The notes: generated by a model not told the origin, from the sequence alone. Shown: positions 18,855 through 27,564, counted from the stretch's first letter. The stretch is 57,457 nt of DNA from UBA6168 sp964573725 (GCA_964573725.1 CAZNLJ010000032.1:1-57457), one strand, 5' to 3'. Translations and numbers: made by a program.

Positions 18855-19439
18855 TCAACGCTCCGGGCCCTGGCGATATTCCCGCAAGGATTCGCGCAAC
18901 AGACGCAGGGCTTTCCCCAGCTGGTGCTCGACGGTCTTGACCGATATCCCCATCGCGGCCGCAATCTCGGCATGGCTCAGCTCCTCGAACCGGCTCAGCA
19001 CGAATACCAGCCGACAACGGTCGGGCAAGCGGTCGACCGCCCGGTCCACTTCCGCCCCCAATTCCTGACCCGCCAACATATCCCAAACCGCCGGGCCGTC
19101 CGAATCCGCCCCCGCCGCCCCCGCTTCGGTCATACGGCCGCGGCGCCGGTCGCGTACATGATTCAAGGCCCGGTTGACCGCCGCCCGCCGGAGATAGGCC
19201 CGGAACGACACCACCCCCTCCAGGGTGGTCCGCCGCTGCCACAGGCCCAGGAACAGGTCCTGCACCAGGTCCTCCGCTACCCCCTTGTCCCGGACGATCT
19301 TGTCCACCGCCCCGCACAACACGCCGTAATGCGCCCGGAACAGACGCTCCAATCCCTGCTCATCCCCCGCCTTGAGCATGGCGGCTATTTCGAGGTCTGT
19401 GGCTGCTTGCACGTACTGCTGATTTGAACCTGGGTGCAC
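18855..19439 (-). CDS. ECF RNA polymerase sigma factor (FecI-like)
   Basis: The 194-residue protein has sigma region 2 (about 25-95, with LFRAHYGVLCGAVDKIV and AEDLVQDLFLGLW) and region 4 (about 125-185, with RLVFVLSRFEELSHAEIAAAMGIS and TVEHQLGKALR). It matches the Bacteroidota FecI-like ECF family that controls TonB-receptor operons, and sits upstream of the FecR-like and receptor genes on the same strand. ATG 19379 (MLKAGDEQG) is an alternative start. No consensus promoter is seen upstream. Confidence 0.92.
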   Translation of the reverse strand: MHPGSNQQYVQAATDLEIAAMLKAGDEQGLERLFRAHYGVLCGAVDKIVRDKGVAEDLVQDLFLGLWQRRTTLEGVVSFRAYLRRAAVNRALNHVRDRRRGRMTEAGAAGADSDGPAVWDMLAGQELGAEVDRAVDRLPDRCRLVFVLSRFEELSHAEIAAAMGISVKTVEHQLGKALRLLRESLREYRQGPER

Positions 19440-19714
19440 GCCGCAATGCCCTCCGGCTTATTCCTGGCGACGCTTTTGAAAGGGAAAATTAGCCGCTTCG
19501 GACATTTTTTTTCCCATGAATTTCCAGCTATGTCATTTTTTTTCCAAAATTTATGGCCCGTTTTTCTCTGTATAACGGCGTAGGTCGTCCTGCCGGCCTC
19601 CTCGATCGAATACATTTTTTGGTTATACACCCGGGATGGGGCCTCGGCCCCGACCCGGTTTTTTACCCGTCCGCCCTCGGCGTCGCCCTGGCCGGACCCC
19701 TCAGCTCGCCCGCC

Positions 19715-20167
19715 ATGCGCTTCTGTCTCCCCTTCCTGCTGTGGTGCTTCCTGTCCGTTTGGTCCCCGGCCCTCGGACAAGACCCGACCACCGCTTTTGT
19801 CCAGGATTTCGCCGAGGAACACAGCTTCCTGTTCCTGCTCGACAACCGCCCGAACGACCTCGAGGAAATCCGCGGCGGCATCACCAAGTACATTTGGAAG
19901 TTCCACCCCGGCGACCGGCTGAAGATCACCCAGCTCCGCATCGACGGCGACCTGGCCCAGGTGCCGGTCATCCATGTGACGGGCTTCGCCTCGAAGGACA
20001 AGGCTATGGCCTTTTTCAAAGGGCTGAAATCGAATTTGCCCGACTTCCTGCAGTTGGGCATGACCAAGGCTTATTTCCCTGTCTCCAAATCCAATTTCGA
20101 ACAAATTGTCCGTCAAGGGTCGACCGCCGGGTATGAGGCTTTCTTCCGGAAGCATTACCTACCCTGA
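19715..20167 (+). CDS. secreted protein resembling the C-terminal domain of SprE/PorW
   Basis: Start ATG 19715 gives a signal peptide (MRFCLPFLLWCFLSVWSPALG) and a mature part of about 128 residues. The mature part reads like the terminal domain of the Bacteroidota gliding/type IX secretion lipoprotein SprE/PorW. It has an HSFLFLLDN strand, a FHPGDRLKITQL segment, an IHVTGFASKDKAMAFF unit, then FPVSKSNFEQIV and YEAFFRKHY. In the full-length family this domain follows a long TPR array, which is absent here. The family link is from memory of its pattern, so moderate confidence. The gene is divergent from the ECF sigma gene; 19440-19714 holds no clear promoter. Confidence 0.65.
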   Translation: MRFCLPFLLWCFLSVWSPALGQDPTTAFVQDFAEEHSFLFLLDNRPNDLEEIRGGITKYIWKFHPGDRLKITQLRIDGDLAQVPVIHVTGFASKDKAMAFFKGLKSNLPDFLQLGMTKAYFPVSKSNFEQIVRQGSTAGYEAFFRKHYLP

Positions 20168-20187
20168 TCCGCACTTGCCGCCCCAGT

Positions 20188-20205
20188 ACCCGGTTTGGCC
20201 CGGGT
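20188..20205 (+). terminator. weak stem-loop after SprE-like gene
   Basis: ACCCGG/CCGGGT forms a 6-bp stem with a 6-nt loop, followed by a T-rich stretch (TTCGTTATTTTG). It may end the upstream transcript. The T-rich stretch also resembles a -7 element variant (TATTTTG) for holA. Confidence 0.4.
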
Positions 20206-20238
20206 TTCGTTATTTTGCGGTACCAAAGTCCGCCATCC

Positions 20239-21261
20239 TTGAAAGCACAGCCTTATCAACCGATCCTGGCCGCCCTGCAGAAAGGGCAGTACCGCCCCCT
20301 CTACTTCCTCCACGGCGCGGAACCGTACTTCATCGACCTGGTGTCCGGTTTCATCGAGGAAAATGCCCTGCAACCGCATGAAAAGGCCTTCAACCTGACC
20401 GTGCTCTATGGTCGCGACACCCACGCCGGACAGGTCATCGACCAGGCCCGGCGCTATCCCATGATGGCGGAACGACAAGTCGTGATCGTCAAGGAAGCGC
20501 AGGACATGAAAGACCTCAAGAGCCTCGAACCGTACTTCGAGCGGCCCAGCCCCACCACCGTCCTGGTGCTCTGCCATAAGCACAAACCTTTCCAGACCAA
20601 GACGAAACTCGCCAAGGCCATCGAATCGAACGGGGTGCTCTTCGAAGCGAAAAAACTGTACGACAACCAGCTCGCCGCCTGGATCCAGGCGCACGCCGCC
20701 CAAATCCACCTCCAGGTGGATGCCGCAGCCGCCGACCTGCTGGCGGAATACCTCGGCACCGACCTCTCCCTCGTCGTCCATGAACTGGAAAAACTGGCCA
20801 TCCAACTGGACCGGGGCGCCAAGGTCGATACGGCCCTCGTGGAATCACATATCGGCATCAGCCGGGAATACAACGTCTTCGAATTGCAAAAAGCCCTCGC
20901 GTTCCGGCAAGGGGACCGCATCGTCCGCATCACCCACCACTTCGCCGCCAATCCCCGGAAACACCCACTGGTCATGGTCATCTCCTCCCTGGCCGCTTTC
21001 TTCGCCAAATTGTTAATGTTCCATGCGCTCCGACAACTGCCGGACCAACAGGTGGTCGCCGCCATGGGACTGCGCTCCGCTTTCGCCCTCGCGGATTACC
21101 GCGCGGCCAGTACCGTGTTCCCGCCGGCCAGGACGGCCCAGGTGATCCACCTCCTCCATCGGTATGACCTGATGTCGAAAGGGGTGGATTTCAATTTGTC
21201 GGGGACGGAGGAGGGCGAACTGCTGCGGGAGCTTATCTGGCGGATTGTGCACGACGCATAG
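20239..21261 (+). CDS. holA: DNA polymerase III subunit delta
   Basis: The 340-residue product matches the clamp-loader delta subunit: an N-terminal RPLYFLHGAEPYFIDLV strand-helix in place of a Walker motif, then VVIVKEAQDMKDLKSLEPYF, a DLSLVVHELEKLAIQL helix and a C-terminal collar helix domain. Delta opens the beta sliding clamp. There is no ATG near the expected N-terminus. TTG 20239 fits the usual family length; TTG 20215 is an alternative. Confidence 0.92.
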   Translation: MKAQPYQPILAALQKGQYRPLYFLHGAEPYFIDLVSGFIEENALQPHEKAFNLTVLYGRDTHAGQVIDQARRYPMMAERQVVIVKEAQDMKDLKSLEPYFERPSPTTVLVLCHKHKPFQTKTKLAKAIESNGVLFEAKKLYDNQLAAWIQAHAAQIHLQVDAAAADLLAEYLGTDLSLVVHELEKLAIQLDRGAKVDTALVESHIGISREYNVFELQKALAFRQGDRIVRITHHFAANPRKHPLVMVISSLAAFFAKLLMFHALRQLPDQQVVAAMGLRSAFALADYRAASTVFPPARTAQVIHLLHRYDLMSKGVDFNLSGTEEGELLRELIWRIVHDA

Positions 21262-21353
21262 CCTTTGGCCCCACCCGGCGCTCCCCGCTGCGCGGAACGA
21301 CCGGGAGGCCGGGGCTGCTCATTTGTTCACCTGGTCTGATACCATCTTTTACC

Positions 21354-21914
21354 ATGGGAAAATCATTGCGTTCGACGGGTCGGGGCACCGGAGCCCGGAT
21401 GGCCTGCACCGGAATCGGATTGGCCGTAGGACTGGCGGTCCTGTCGACCGGGTGTGTGATCCGCGGAAACGGGTACTCCTTCAAGGGAATCAGCATACCG
21501 CCGGAGGTCAACACCTATTATGTGGCCTTGTTCGACAACCAGGCACCGTCGGCCCTGCCGACCTTGCCGCGGGATTTCACCGAGCGGATGAAGGATAAGA
21601 TCCGCCAGGAGACGCGCCTGCAATACGATGACGTGGATCCCGATATCGAATTCTCCGGGATCATCACCGATTACCGCGTCACCGCGGAGGCTCCCAAGGC
21701 GGGGGAACAGATCGGCTTCAACAAGCTGACTATCGTCATGCAGGTGAGTTTCTCCAACCACCGGAATGAAAAGGCGGACTGGAAACAACAGTTCTCTTTT
21801 GAGGATTTCTTCGGTGCCACCGATAATCTCCTGGATGTGCAGGATGCCTTGGTGGAGAATATTTCCAAGGAACTGGCGGAACGGATTTTCAACAAGGCTT
21901 TTACCAATTGGTGA
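21354..21914 (+). CDS. lptE: LPS-assembly lipoprotein LptE
   Basis: The 186-residue protein (or 171 residues from ATG 21399) has a lipoprotein leader ending LSTGC. It then shows the Bacteroidota LptE pattern: GYSFKGISIPPEVNTYYVALFDNQ, FTERMKDKIRQETRL, IEFSGIITDYRVT, a conserved FNKLTI strand and a C-terminal IFNKAFTNW. LptE forms the plug of the LptD barrel and delivers lipopolysaccharide to the outer leaflet. LptD is not in the window. Confidence 0.88.
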   Translation: MGKSLRSTGRGTGARMACTGIGLAVGLAVLSTGCVIRGNGYSFKGISIPPEVNTYYVALFDNQAPSALPTLPRDFTERMKDKIRQETRLQYDDVDPDIEFSGIITDYRVTAEAPKAGEQIGFNKLTIVMQVSFSNHRNEKADWKQQFSFEDFFGATDNLLDVQDALVENISKELAERIFNKAFTNW

Positions 21915-21920
21915 GCGCGA

Positions 21921-21975
21921 CGGGGGCACCGCTGCACGGTGTTTGTCCGCGAATTTTAAGGATTAAACGAATCGG
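21921..21975 (-). repeat. dispersed repeat copy A
   Basis: Reading the minus strand, this copy has an ATTCGTTTAAT box, an AATTCGCGGACAA box, a CACCG/CGGTG hairpin (21927-21941, loop CTGCA) and a C-run. It is a diverged member of the four-copy family also found at 27512, 28203 and 39311. The 13-bp AATTCGCGGACAA box recurs in the opposite orientation at 22000-22012. Confidence 0.65.
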
Positions 21976-22012
21976 ATAATTTAATTTGTCGGATGATTCA
22001 ATTCGCGGACAA
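21943..22012. repeat. 13-bp perfect inverted repeat around an AT-rich 44-bp spacer
   Basis: TTGTCCGCGAATT (21943-21955) and its exact reverse complement (22000-22012) enclose 44 bp of AT-rich sequence. The left arm belongs to repeat copy A. The right arm is a partial opposing copy. It lies between lptE and the nucleoside transporter gene. Confidence 0.7.
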
Positions 22013-22132
22013 GAAGGGAAAGGGTGGCCCGGGAGGCTGGGCATCGCGGCGTGCGGGGGGGCGGTGCTTGCTATTTCCAAAAAAAAGGAGACCTTTAGGG
22101 CCACAGGCGAAACGAAAAATCAACTTAAGCGC

Positions 22133-23422
22133 ATGGAGTACCTGAGAGCCCTGTTGGGAATGGCCGTCATGATCGGCATCCTCTACCTGTTGAGCAGCGA
22201 CCGGCGCCACATCGACTGGCGGCTGGTCGGTTCCGGTCTCGCCCTGCAGCTGGTGTTGGGATGGCTGGTGATGAAAGTCGATATCGTCAGCCGGGGATTC
22301 GATGCCGTCGCTGGTTTCTTCATCAGCCTGCTGTCGTTCACCGATGCCGGCATCAACTTCCTGTTCACCCCCTTCCAGTCCACCGCCGTCGATGGAGCCC
22401 TCAATTCCTTCGTGTTCAAGATCCTGCCGATCATCGTCTTCTTCTCGGCCCTGACCTCCACGCTGTACTATTTCGGCATCCTGCAATGGATCACCAAGGC
22501 ACTCGCCTGGGTCATGAGCCGCACCATGCGGCTCACCGGTCCGGAAAGCCTGGCCGCCGCCGCCAATATCTTCATCGGACAGACGGAGGCGCCCCTGGTC
22601 GTCAAGCCCTACATCGCCGGGATGAGCCGCTCGGAAATCATGTGCCTGATGTGCGGCGGCTTCGCCACCATCGCCGGCAGTGTCTTCGCCGCCTACGTGG
22701 GCTTCCTCGGCGGCGGCGATCCCGAGTCGCAACAACGGTTCGCCCGGCACCTGCTCACCGCCTCCATCATGTCGGCTCCCGCCGCCATCGTCGCCGCCAA
22801 GATCCTGCTGCCCGAACACAGGAAGCTCAGCCTCCAGGACCAACGCCTCGAAATTCCCAAGGAAAACCTGGGCTCCAATGTACTCGATGCCATCACCCTG
22901 GGTTCCACCGAAGGACTGCGGCTCGCCATCAACGTCGGCCTGATGCTGCTCGTGTTCACCGCCTTCATCGCCCTCGTCAATTACCTGCTCGCCGAAGGGA
23001 TCGGCAGCTGGACCGGCCTCAACACCTTCGTGGAACAATCCACCGACGGCCAGTTCAAGGTCTTCCAATTGGAATATATCCTCGGACTCCTCTTCGCCCC
23101 CGTCGCCTGGCTGCTCGGCGTGCCGGCCCAGGATACCTTGCTCGTCGGACAACTCCTCGGGATGAAGACCGCCATCAACGAGTTTTACGCCTATTCCCAA
23201 CTGCCCGGCATCCAGGCCCAGCTCCAGGAAAAATCGCTCGTCATCGCCACGTATGCCCTCTGTGGCTTCGCCAATTTCGCTTCCATCGGCATCCAGATCG
23301 GCGGCATCAGCGCCATCGCCCCCAACCAACGGAAAACCCTGACGGAATTGGGCCTGAAGGCAATGGTCGGCGGTACCGTCGCCTGCTTCTTCACCGCCAT
23401 CATCGCCGGTATCCTCGTCTGA
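22133..23422 (+). CDS. NupC-type concentrative nucleoside transporter
   Basis: Start ATG 22133 (MEYLRALLGMAVMIGILYLL) begins at the first membrane helix; the open frame to 21986 runs through the repeat and is non-coding. The 429-residue protein has the CNT family pattern: N-terminal helices, then LPIIVFFSALTSTLYYFGI, the GQTEAPLVVKPYI motif, a MCGGFATIAGSVFAAYVGF helix and a C-terminal CGFANFASIGIQIGGI motif. It should import nucleosides driven by a Na+ or H+ gradient across the inner membrane. It converges with mnmD. Confidence 0.93.
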   Translation: MEYLRALLGMAVMIGILYLLSSDRRHIDWRLVGSGLALQLVLGWLVMKVDIVSRGFDAVAGFFISLLSFTDAGINFLFTPFQSTAVDGALNSFVFKILPIIVFFSALTSTLYYFGILQWITKALAWVMSRTMRLTGPESLAAAANIFIGQTEAPLVVKPYIAGMSRSEIMCLMCGGFATIAGSVFAAYVGFLGGGDPESQQRFARHLLTASIMSAPAAIVAAKILLPEHRKLSLQDQRLEIPKENLGSNVLDAITLGSTEGLRLAINVGLMLLVFTAFIALVNYLLAEGIGSWTGLNTFVEQSTDGQFKVFQLEYILGLLFAPVAWLLGVPAQDTLLVGQLLGMKTAINEFYAYSQLPGIQAQLQEKSLVIATYALCGFANFASIGIQIGGISAIAPNQRKTLTELGLKAMVGGTVACFFTAIIAGILV

Positions 23423-23439
23423 CGCCGACCTCCCGCCGC

Positions 23440-24114
23440 TCAGACCCGCGTCGCGCGTACCATCTCCCGCTTGCCGGGAGGCCCCTGCAAGGTCTCCACG
23501 GTGAATCCCGCCGCCTGCAAGGCCCGCTTGAAACTGCCCTTGGCACAATAGGTCACCAACACGCCGCCCGAGGTCAGTGTGTCGTACAGCCGGCGCAGGT
23601 GGGGCATCTCCCATAACTCCGGCTGGACGACGGGCGCAAATGCATCGTAACAGACCAGGTCGTACCGCCGGACCGGCATCGGATATTCCTCGAACCTGCA
23701 GCGCCATTTCTCGAAGACCACACCCGGCCCGACCTCCACCGGCCGGTTCCATGCACACGTATGCAGGGTCTCGTACGCCGCCCGCTCCCCCTCCTCGCCC
23801 AGGACGCCCGGATAATCCATCGCCAAGGCAATCTCCGCCGGCACCGGATAGGCCTCTACGGCCGTCAAGTCCAGGGTCAATCCCAGGCGACGTGCTTCCA
23901 GGTACAGGAGGAAGGCGTTCAGGCCCGTCCCGAAACCCATGTCCAATACCTGTAGCCGCTTCTGGACGATCGACTTGTAATACAGGCCCGCCGCTATGTA
24001 CACGTGCCGGCTCTCCTGCACCGCCCCGTACCGGGAATGGTACGGAACGCCGAAACGGTCCGACACCAGGGTCGGCGACCCGTCCTGGGTGCTGATGATG
24101 CTGTGTTGCTCCAT
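23440..24114 (-). CDS. mnmD: tRNA 5-methylaminomethyl-2-thiouridine methyltransferase MnmD
   Basis: Start ATG 24114 gives 224 residues beginning MEQHSIISTQDGSPTL, the usual family N-terminus. The SAM-binding core is VLDMGFGTGLNAFLLYLEA, with a DAFAPVVQPELW strand and a C-terminal VTYCAKGSFKRALQAAGF. It is the stand-alone methyltransferase half of MnmC, acting at U34 in the tRNA wobble pathway. The FAD oxidase half is absent, as is typical in Bacteroidota. The open frame upstream to 24321 is not part of the family. Confidence 0.88.
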   Translation of the reverse strand: MEQHSIISTQDGSPTLVSDRFGVPYHSRYGAVQESRHVYIAAGLYYKSIVQKRLQVLDMGFGTGLNAFLLYLEARRLGLTLDLTAVEAYPVPAEIALAMDYPGVLGEEGERAAYETLHTCAWNRPVEVGPGVVFEKWRCRFEEYPMPVRRYDLVCYDAFAPVVQPELWEMPHLRRLYDTLTSGGVLVTYCAKGSFKRALQAAGFTVETLQGPPGKREMVRATRV

Positions 24115-24409
24115 TTTCTTTGGCTTCTGTCGGTCCGGCCGCCGCTTACTCCGGCCGCCGGTTGCCTCCGCTATGTATCCCAACGGTCGGGACGCCTTCT
24201 TTGTTTTCGGAAATTCCCCCGCCCCCTGTGCCGCCTCCCGCCGTTCCGTCGGGATACTGGAATAATGTTTGCATATTCCATATGTGTTGGCGGTTATTGG
24301 CTTAAAACTTACAGATGACATTTTTTTTACTTTTTCCTCCCGACCAACGAAACATTTGACCCCATCGGTATCGTTACATCACATATTACATTTATTTTAA
24401 TATGGGATC

Positions 24410-25516
24410 ATGAAACCAAACCTCCAACGGCAACCAACCCTTCCCATGAACAGCATTGCGAGAAAATTACGAAACATTACATTCCTGACGGTCGGCACCG
24501 CCGCCGCCGCCGCCCTGGTCTACCAAACGGATATGGTCCGTCAACTGAAGGAGCGCCTGGCCGGGGAGACGCTCCGGGCGGACCGGGCGGACCGGGAACT
24601 GGCGGTCAAGAACACCATGGTGGAAGAGCTGAATGCGGATAACCTCCGCCTGCAGGACAGCATCCAGGTGCTCCACCTCGAAATCGCCCGCCACGAGGAA
24701 ACCATTGCCGCCCAACAGCAACGCATCCGCCAGCTCGGCAGCACCATCGGCGACCTGGACAGCCGGGTGAAAAAATTATCCGCCGATATCGTCCGTCTCG
24801 AGGAATCGGGTCGGAAAAACCTGGCCGCCGTCCGGAAACTGGAAAATGAACGCGCCCAGCTGCTCGCCAAGATGCAGGAGCTGGACCAGGCCCGCATCCG
24901 CGCGGACCGCGAAAAGGAAGCCGCCCTGCGCCAACAAGGCAAGGACGCCGCCGCCCTCGCCGCACTGCAGGCGCCGAAGCCGACCCGGACACCGGTGGTT
25001 CCCGCCCTTCCCGGCGGTTCCGCCCCGGCGGCCGCCAGCTCCCAAACCGCCCCGCCCCCCATCCCCGACAACCTGCAGGAACGGCTCTTCCTGGTGAAAA
25101 CCCAGACCAAGGTGTCCTACGGGGACATCGCCCTGCGCCGCAACCCCAAGGGCAGCAACATGTCGCATGTCGACCTGCTCGACTGGCGGTATACGCTCAT
25201 CCCCATCGAACTGCAACACCCGCAACCGGAGCTGCTGGTCGGCGAGGTCTTCATGATCCAACTGGTGGACCTCGACAATGTCCTGGTGGTCCCGATGAAC
25301 GAACGGAATCCGGAATACCCGGACAGCGAGTACAACAACCTGGGCTACCGCTTCCGGTACCAGGGCAAACCGCTGACGATCCGCTACTTCAACAACCAAC
25401 GGAAATTGGGCAAGAATTACGAAATCCGCTTGTTCCATGTCCGCGACGCCAATATCTACCCAATGCCGCAGTGCGCCCGCCGCATCGTGGAAAACGGGTC
25501 GGTAATCCGTTACTGA
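24410..25516 (+). CDS. membrane-anchored coiled-coil protein of unknown function
   Basis: Unrecognised gene, 368 residues. A short N-terminal membrane segment (about 20-38, FLTVGTAAAAALVY) precedes a long coiled coil (about 45-195) rich in E, Q, R and A. A Pro/Ala linker (about 198-228, with PPPIPDN) leads to a globular C-terminal domain (about 230-368, with DLLDWRYTLIPIELQHP and IQLVDLDNVLVVPMNE). It is probably anchored in the inner membrane with the globular part in the periplasm. ATG 24446 is an alternative start. A strong terminator at 25561 ends the unit. Confidence 0.75.
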   Translation: MKPNLQRQPTLPMNSIARKLRNITFLTVGTAAAAALVYQTDMVRQLKERLAGETLRADRADRELAVKNTMVEELNADNLRLQDSIQVLHLEIARHEETIAAQQQRIRQLGSTIGDLDSRVKKLSADIVRLEESGRKNLAAVRKLENERAQLLAKMQELDQARIRADREKEAALRQQGKDAAALAALQAPKPTRTPVVPALPGGSAPAAASSQTAPPPIPDNLQERLFLVKTQTKVSYGDIALRRNPKGSNMSHVDLLDWRYTLIPIELQHPQPELLVGEVFMIQLVDLDNVLVVPMNERNPEYPDSEYNNLGYRFRYQGKPLTIRYFNNQRKLGKNYEIRLFHVRDANIYPMPQCARRIVENGSVIRY

Positions 25517-25560
25517 CCCCCCGCTCTTCGGAAAGCCTTTATCTCAATAGAAGTTGTTAG

Positions 25561-25590
25561 GGCAGTGGCATCCGTGCTACTGCCTTTTTT
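25561..25590 (+). terminator. Rho-independent terminator
   Basis: A 10-bp stem (GGCAGTGGCA/TGCTACTGCC, one G-T pair, loop TCCG) is followed by T6CTTT. It lies 45 bp after the coiled-coil gene and before recF. Confidence 0.85.
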
Positions 25591-25622
25591 CTTTCCCACC
25601 CCGCCGCCGCGCCGGAGTTTCG

Positions 25623-25630
25623 TACTTTTG
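25623..25630 (+). promoter_or_regulatory. -7 element of recF
   Basis: TACTTTTG fits TAnnTTTG exactly and ends only 4 bases before the recF ATG, which would make a leaderless or nearly leaderless transcript. No TTTG -33 box is visible. Confidence 0.5.
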
Positions 25631-25634
25631 CCCC

Positions 25635-26735
25635 ATGCTGCTGCAGTCCCTCCGCCTCACCAATTTCAGGAACTACGCCTCGGAATCGATCCGCTGCGCC
25701 CCGCAACTCAATGTGGTGGCCGGTGACAACGGCATGGGCAAGACCAATCTCCTCGATGCGGTGCACTACCTCTGCCTCGGGAAAAGCTACTTCTCCGCGC
25801 AGGACCGCTATGTGGTCCGCCAACAGGAATCCTTCTTCCGGCTGGAAGGTCGCTTCCTGCTCGACGGCCAACCGGAACAGATCGTCGCCAAGGTCATCCC
25901 CGGCAAACAGAAGGTCCTCTCCCGCAACGAGGCACCCTACCCGCGTATTTCGGACCACACCGGCCTCCTGCCGGTCGTCTTCCTGGTGCCCGACGATACG
26001 GCGCTCGCCATGGACGGGTCCGAGGAACGCCGCCGTTTCCTGGACAATACCCTCTGCCAACTGGACCGGCCCTACCTGGATGCACTGCTGACCTACAACA
26101 GCGTCCTCGACAAACGCAACGCCCTGCTCCGCCATTCCCCGAACCACACGCCTCCCGACCCGACCCTGCTGGATGTCTACGACCAACTCCTCCTCGACCC
26201 GGCCCGCCAGGTCTTCCTCCGGCGGAATCAATTCATCGCCGACTTCCAACCGGTCTTCCGGCACTTTTACCGCGATATCTGCCGCGATACGGAATCGGTC
26301 GAGATCTCCTATGCTTCCGACCTGCTGACGGCCGACCTGGCCGACCTGCTCGCCACCCACCGCCAAAAGGATATCTACCTCCAACGGACTTCCCACGGCA
26401 TACACCGCGATGACCTGCCCTTCTCCCTCGATGGCAAACCCCTCAAACGCTTCGCCTCCCAAGGACAACTCAAGTCTTTCGTCCTCGCCCTCAAACTCGC
26501 GCAGGCAACTTTCCTCCGGGAACGGACCGGCAAACCGCCGATCCTCCTCCTCGACGACCTCTTCGACAAACTCGACGACCATCGCGTCCTCCAACTCATC
26601 GGATTGCTCGCCGACGGCAGCTTCGGCCAGGTCTTCCTCTCGGATACACACCCCGACCGCGCCGTCGCCATGGCGGACCGGTTCGGGCTGGCCTGCGAAC
26701 GATTCCTCGTCCGCCAAGGGGCCATCCTCCGTTGA
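25635..26735 (+). CDS. recF: DNA replication and repair protein RecF
   Basis: Start ATG 25635 (MLLQSLRLTNFRNY) matches the family N-terminus exactly. The 366-residue SMC-like ATPase has Walker A GDNGMGKTN, the F-VPDDTALAMDGSEERRRFLDN segment, signature-like FASQGQLKSFVLALKLAQ and Walker B ILLLDDLFDKLD. RecF loads RecA at single-stranded gaps with RecO and RecR. Neither recO nor recR is nearby, and the gene is not next to dnaN. Confidence 0.95.
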   Translation: MLLQSLRLTNFRNYASESIRCAPQLNVVAGDNGMGKTNLLDAVHYLCLGKSYFSAQDRYVVRQQESFFRLEGRFLLDGQPEQIVAKVIPGKQKVLSRNEAPYPRISDHTGLLPVVFLVPDDTALAMDGSEERRRFLDNTLCQLDRPYLDALLTYNSVLDKRNALLRHSPNHTPPDPTLLDVYDQLLLDPARQVFLRRNQFIADFQPVFRHFYRDICRDTESVEISYASDLLTADLADLLATHRQKDIYLQRTSHGIHRDDLPFSLDGKPLKRFASQGQLKSFVLALKLAQATFLRERTGKPPILLLDDLFDKLDDHRVLQLIGLLADGSFGQVFLSDTHPDRAVAMADRFGLACERFLVRQGAILR

Positions 26736-26801
26736 TCCCCCCCACTCCACCCCGCCGCCATCGGTTTTTTTCATATATTTACCCCCAAATCCACCCGCAC
26801 C

Positions 26802-27497
26802 ATGGATGCCGCCGTCCCTACCATCGTCTCCCTCCGCAACGCCCGGATCTTCCAACAGGATGCCCTGGTCCTGGACCAGGTCGACCTCTCCATCCGGCAA
26901 GGGGAATTCGTCTACCTCATCGGTCGTACCGGCAGCGGAAAATCGAGCTTCCTGAAAACCCTCTACGCCGCCCTCCCCCTGCTGGAAGGCGAGGGGGTCG
27001 TCGCCGGCTTCGACCTCGCCTCCCTCAACCGGAAGTCCATCCCCCTCCTCCGCAGACGCCTCGGGATCGTCTTCCAGGATTTCAACCTGCTCGAGGACCG
27101 CTCCATCGAGGATAATCTCCGCTTCGCCCTCCAGGCCATGGGCTGGAAAAAGGAGTCGCTCCGCCGCCAACGTGCCGCCGAGGTGCTCGATCGCGTCGGC
27201 CTCGCCGGCAAAGGTCCCCGAATGCCGCATACGGTCTCGGGAGGGGAACAACAACGGGTCGTCATCGCCCGCGCCCTCCTCAATCATCCGCAACTGATCA
27301 TCGCCGACGAACCGACCGGTAACCTCGACCCGGAAACTTCCGACGAAATCCTCCTCCTCCTGCGCCAACTGGCCCGCGAACACCAGACCGCCGTGCTCTT
27401 CGCCACCCACGATTACCGCATCCTGGAAAATTTCCCCGCCCGCATCATCCGCTGTCATAATGGCCGCCTCCGCGAGGAATCGGAGCTGTCGGTTTGA
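26802..27497 (+). CDS. ftsE: cell-division ATP-binding protein FtsE
   Basis: The 231-residue ABC ATPase has Walker A GRTGSGKSS, the FQDFNLLEDRSIEDNLRFAL Q-loop region, signature SGGEQQR, Walker B LIIADEPTGNLDPETS and switch ATHDY. The pattern fits FtsE, which with FtsX regulates peptidoglycan hydrolases at the septum. FtsX is not adjacent, which is common in Bacteroidota. It could instead be another lolD-like ATPase. Repeat copy B begins 15 bp past the stop. Confidence 0.85.
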   Translation: MDAAVPTIVSLRNARIFQQDALVLDQVDLSIRQGEFVYLIGRTGSGKSSFLKTLYAALPLLEGEGVVAGFDLASLNRKSIPLLRRRLGIVFQDFNLLEDRSIEDNLRFALQAMGWKKESLRRQRAAEVLDRVGLAGKGPRMPHTVSGGEQQRVVIARALLNHPQLIIADEPTGNLDPETSDEILLLLRQLAREHQTAVLFATHDYRILENFPARIIRCHNGRLREESELSV

Positions 27498-27511
27498 ATG
27501 GAGGGAGGCCC

Positions 27512-27564
27512 CCGCTTCGCGGTGTGCTGGTCTACGAATTAGTTGGTATTTAACGAATTAAGGG
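27512..27564 (-). repeat. dispersed repeat copy B
   Basis: On the minus strand it reads TTAATTCGTTAAATACC, then CTAATTCG, then GACCA, then the hairpin CCGC-GAA-GCGG (plus-strand 27512-27522) and a G-run. It is inverted relative to copy C at 28203, and the two bracket the GxxExxY gene. Confidence 0.7.

Noticed and set aside
22013..22132. Possible riboswitch in the leader of the nucleoside transporter
   Set aside because: The leader is GC-rich then A-rich, but no conserved purine, preQ1 or other aptamer core could be matched by eye.
21998..23758. Long minus-strand open frame (586 codons) opposite nupC
   Set aside because: Shadow frame of a GC-rich gene; the plus strand encodes a convincing CNT transporter.
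25557..27458. 633-codon minus-strand open frame opposite recF and ftsE
   Set aside because: It spans two well-supported genes on the other strand and has a Gly/Asp/Glu-rich translation with no family resemblance.
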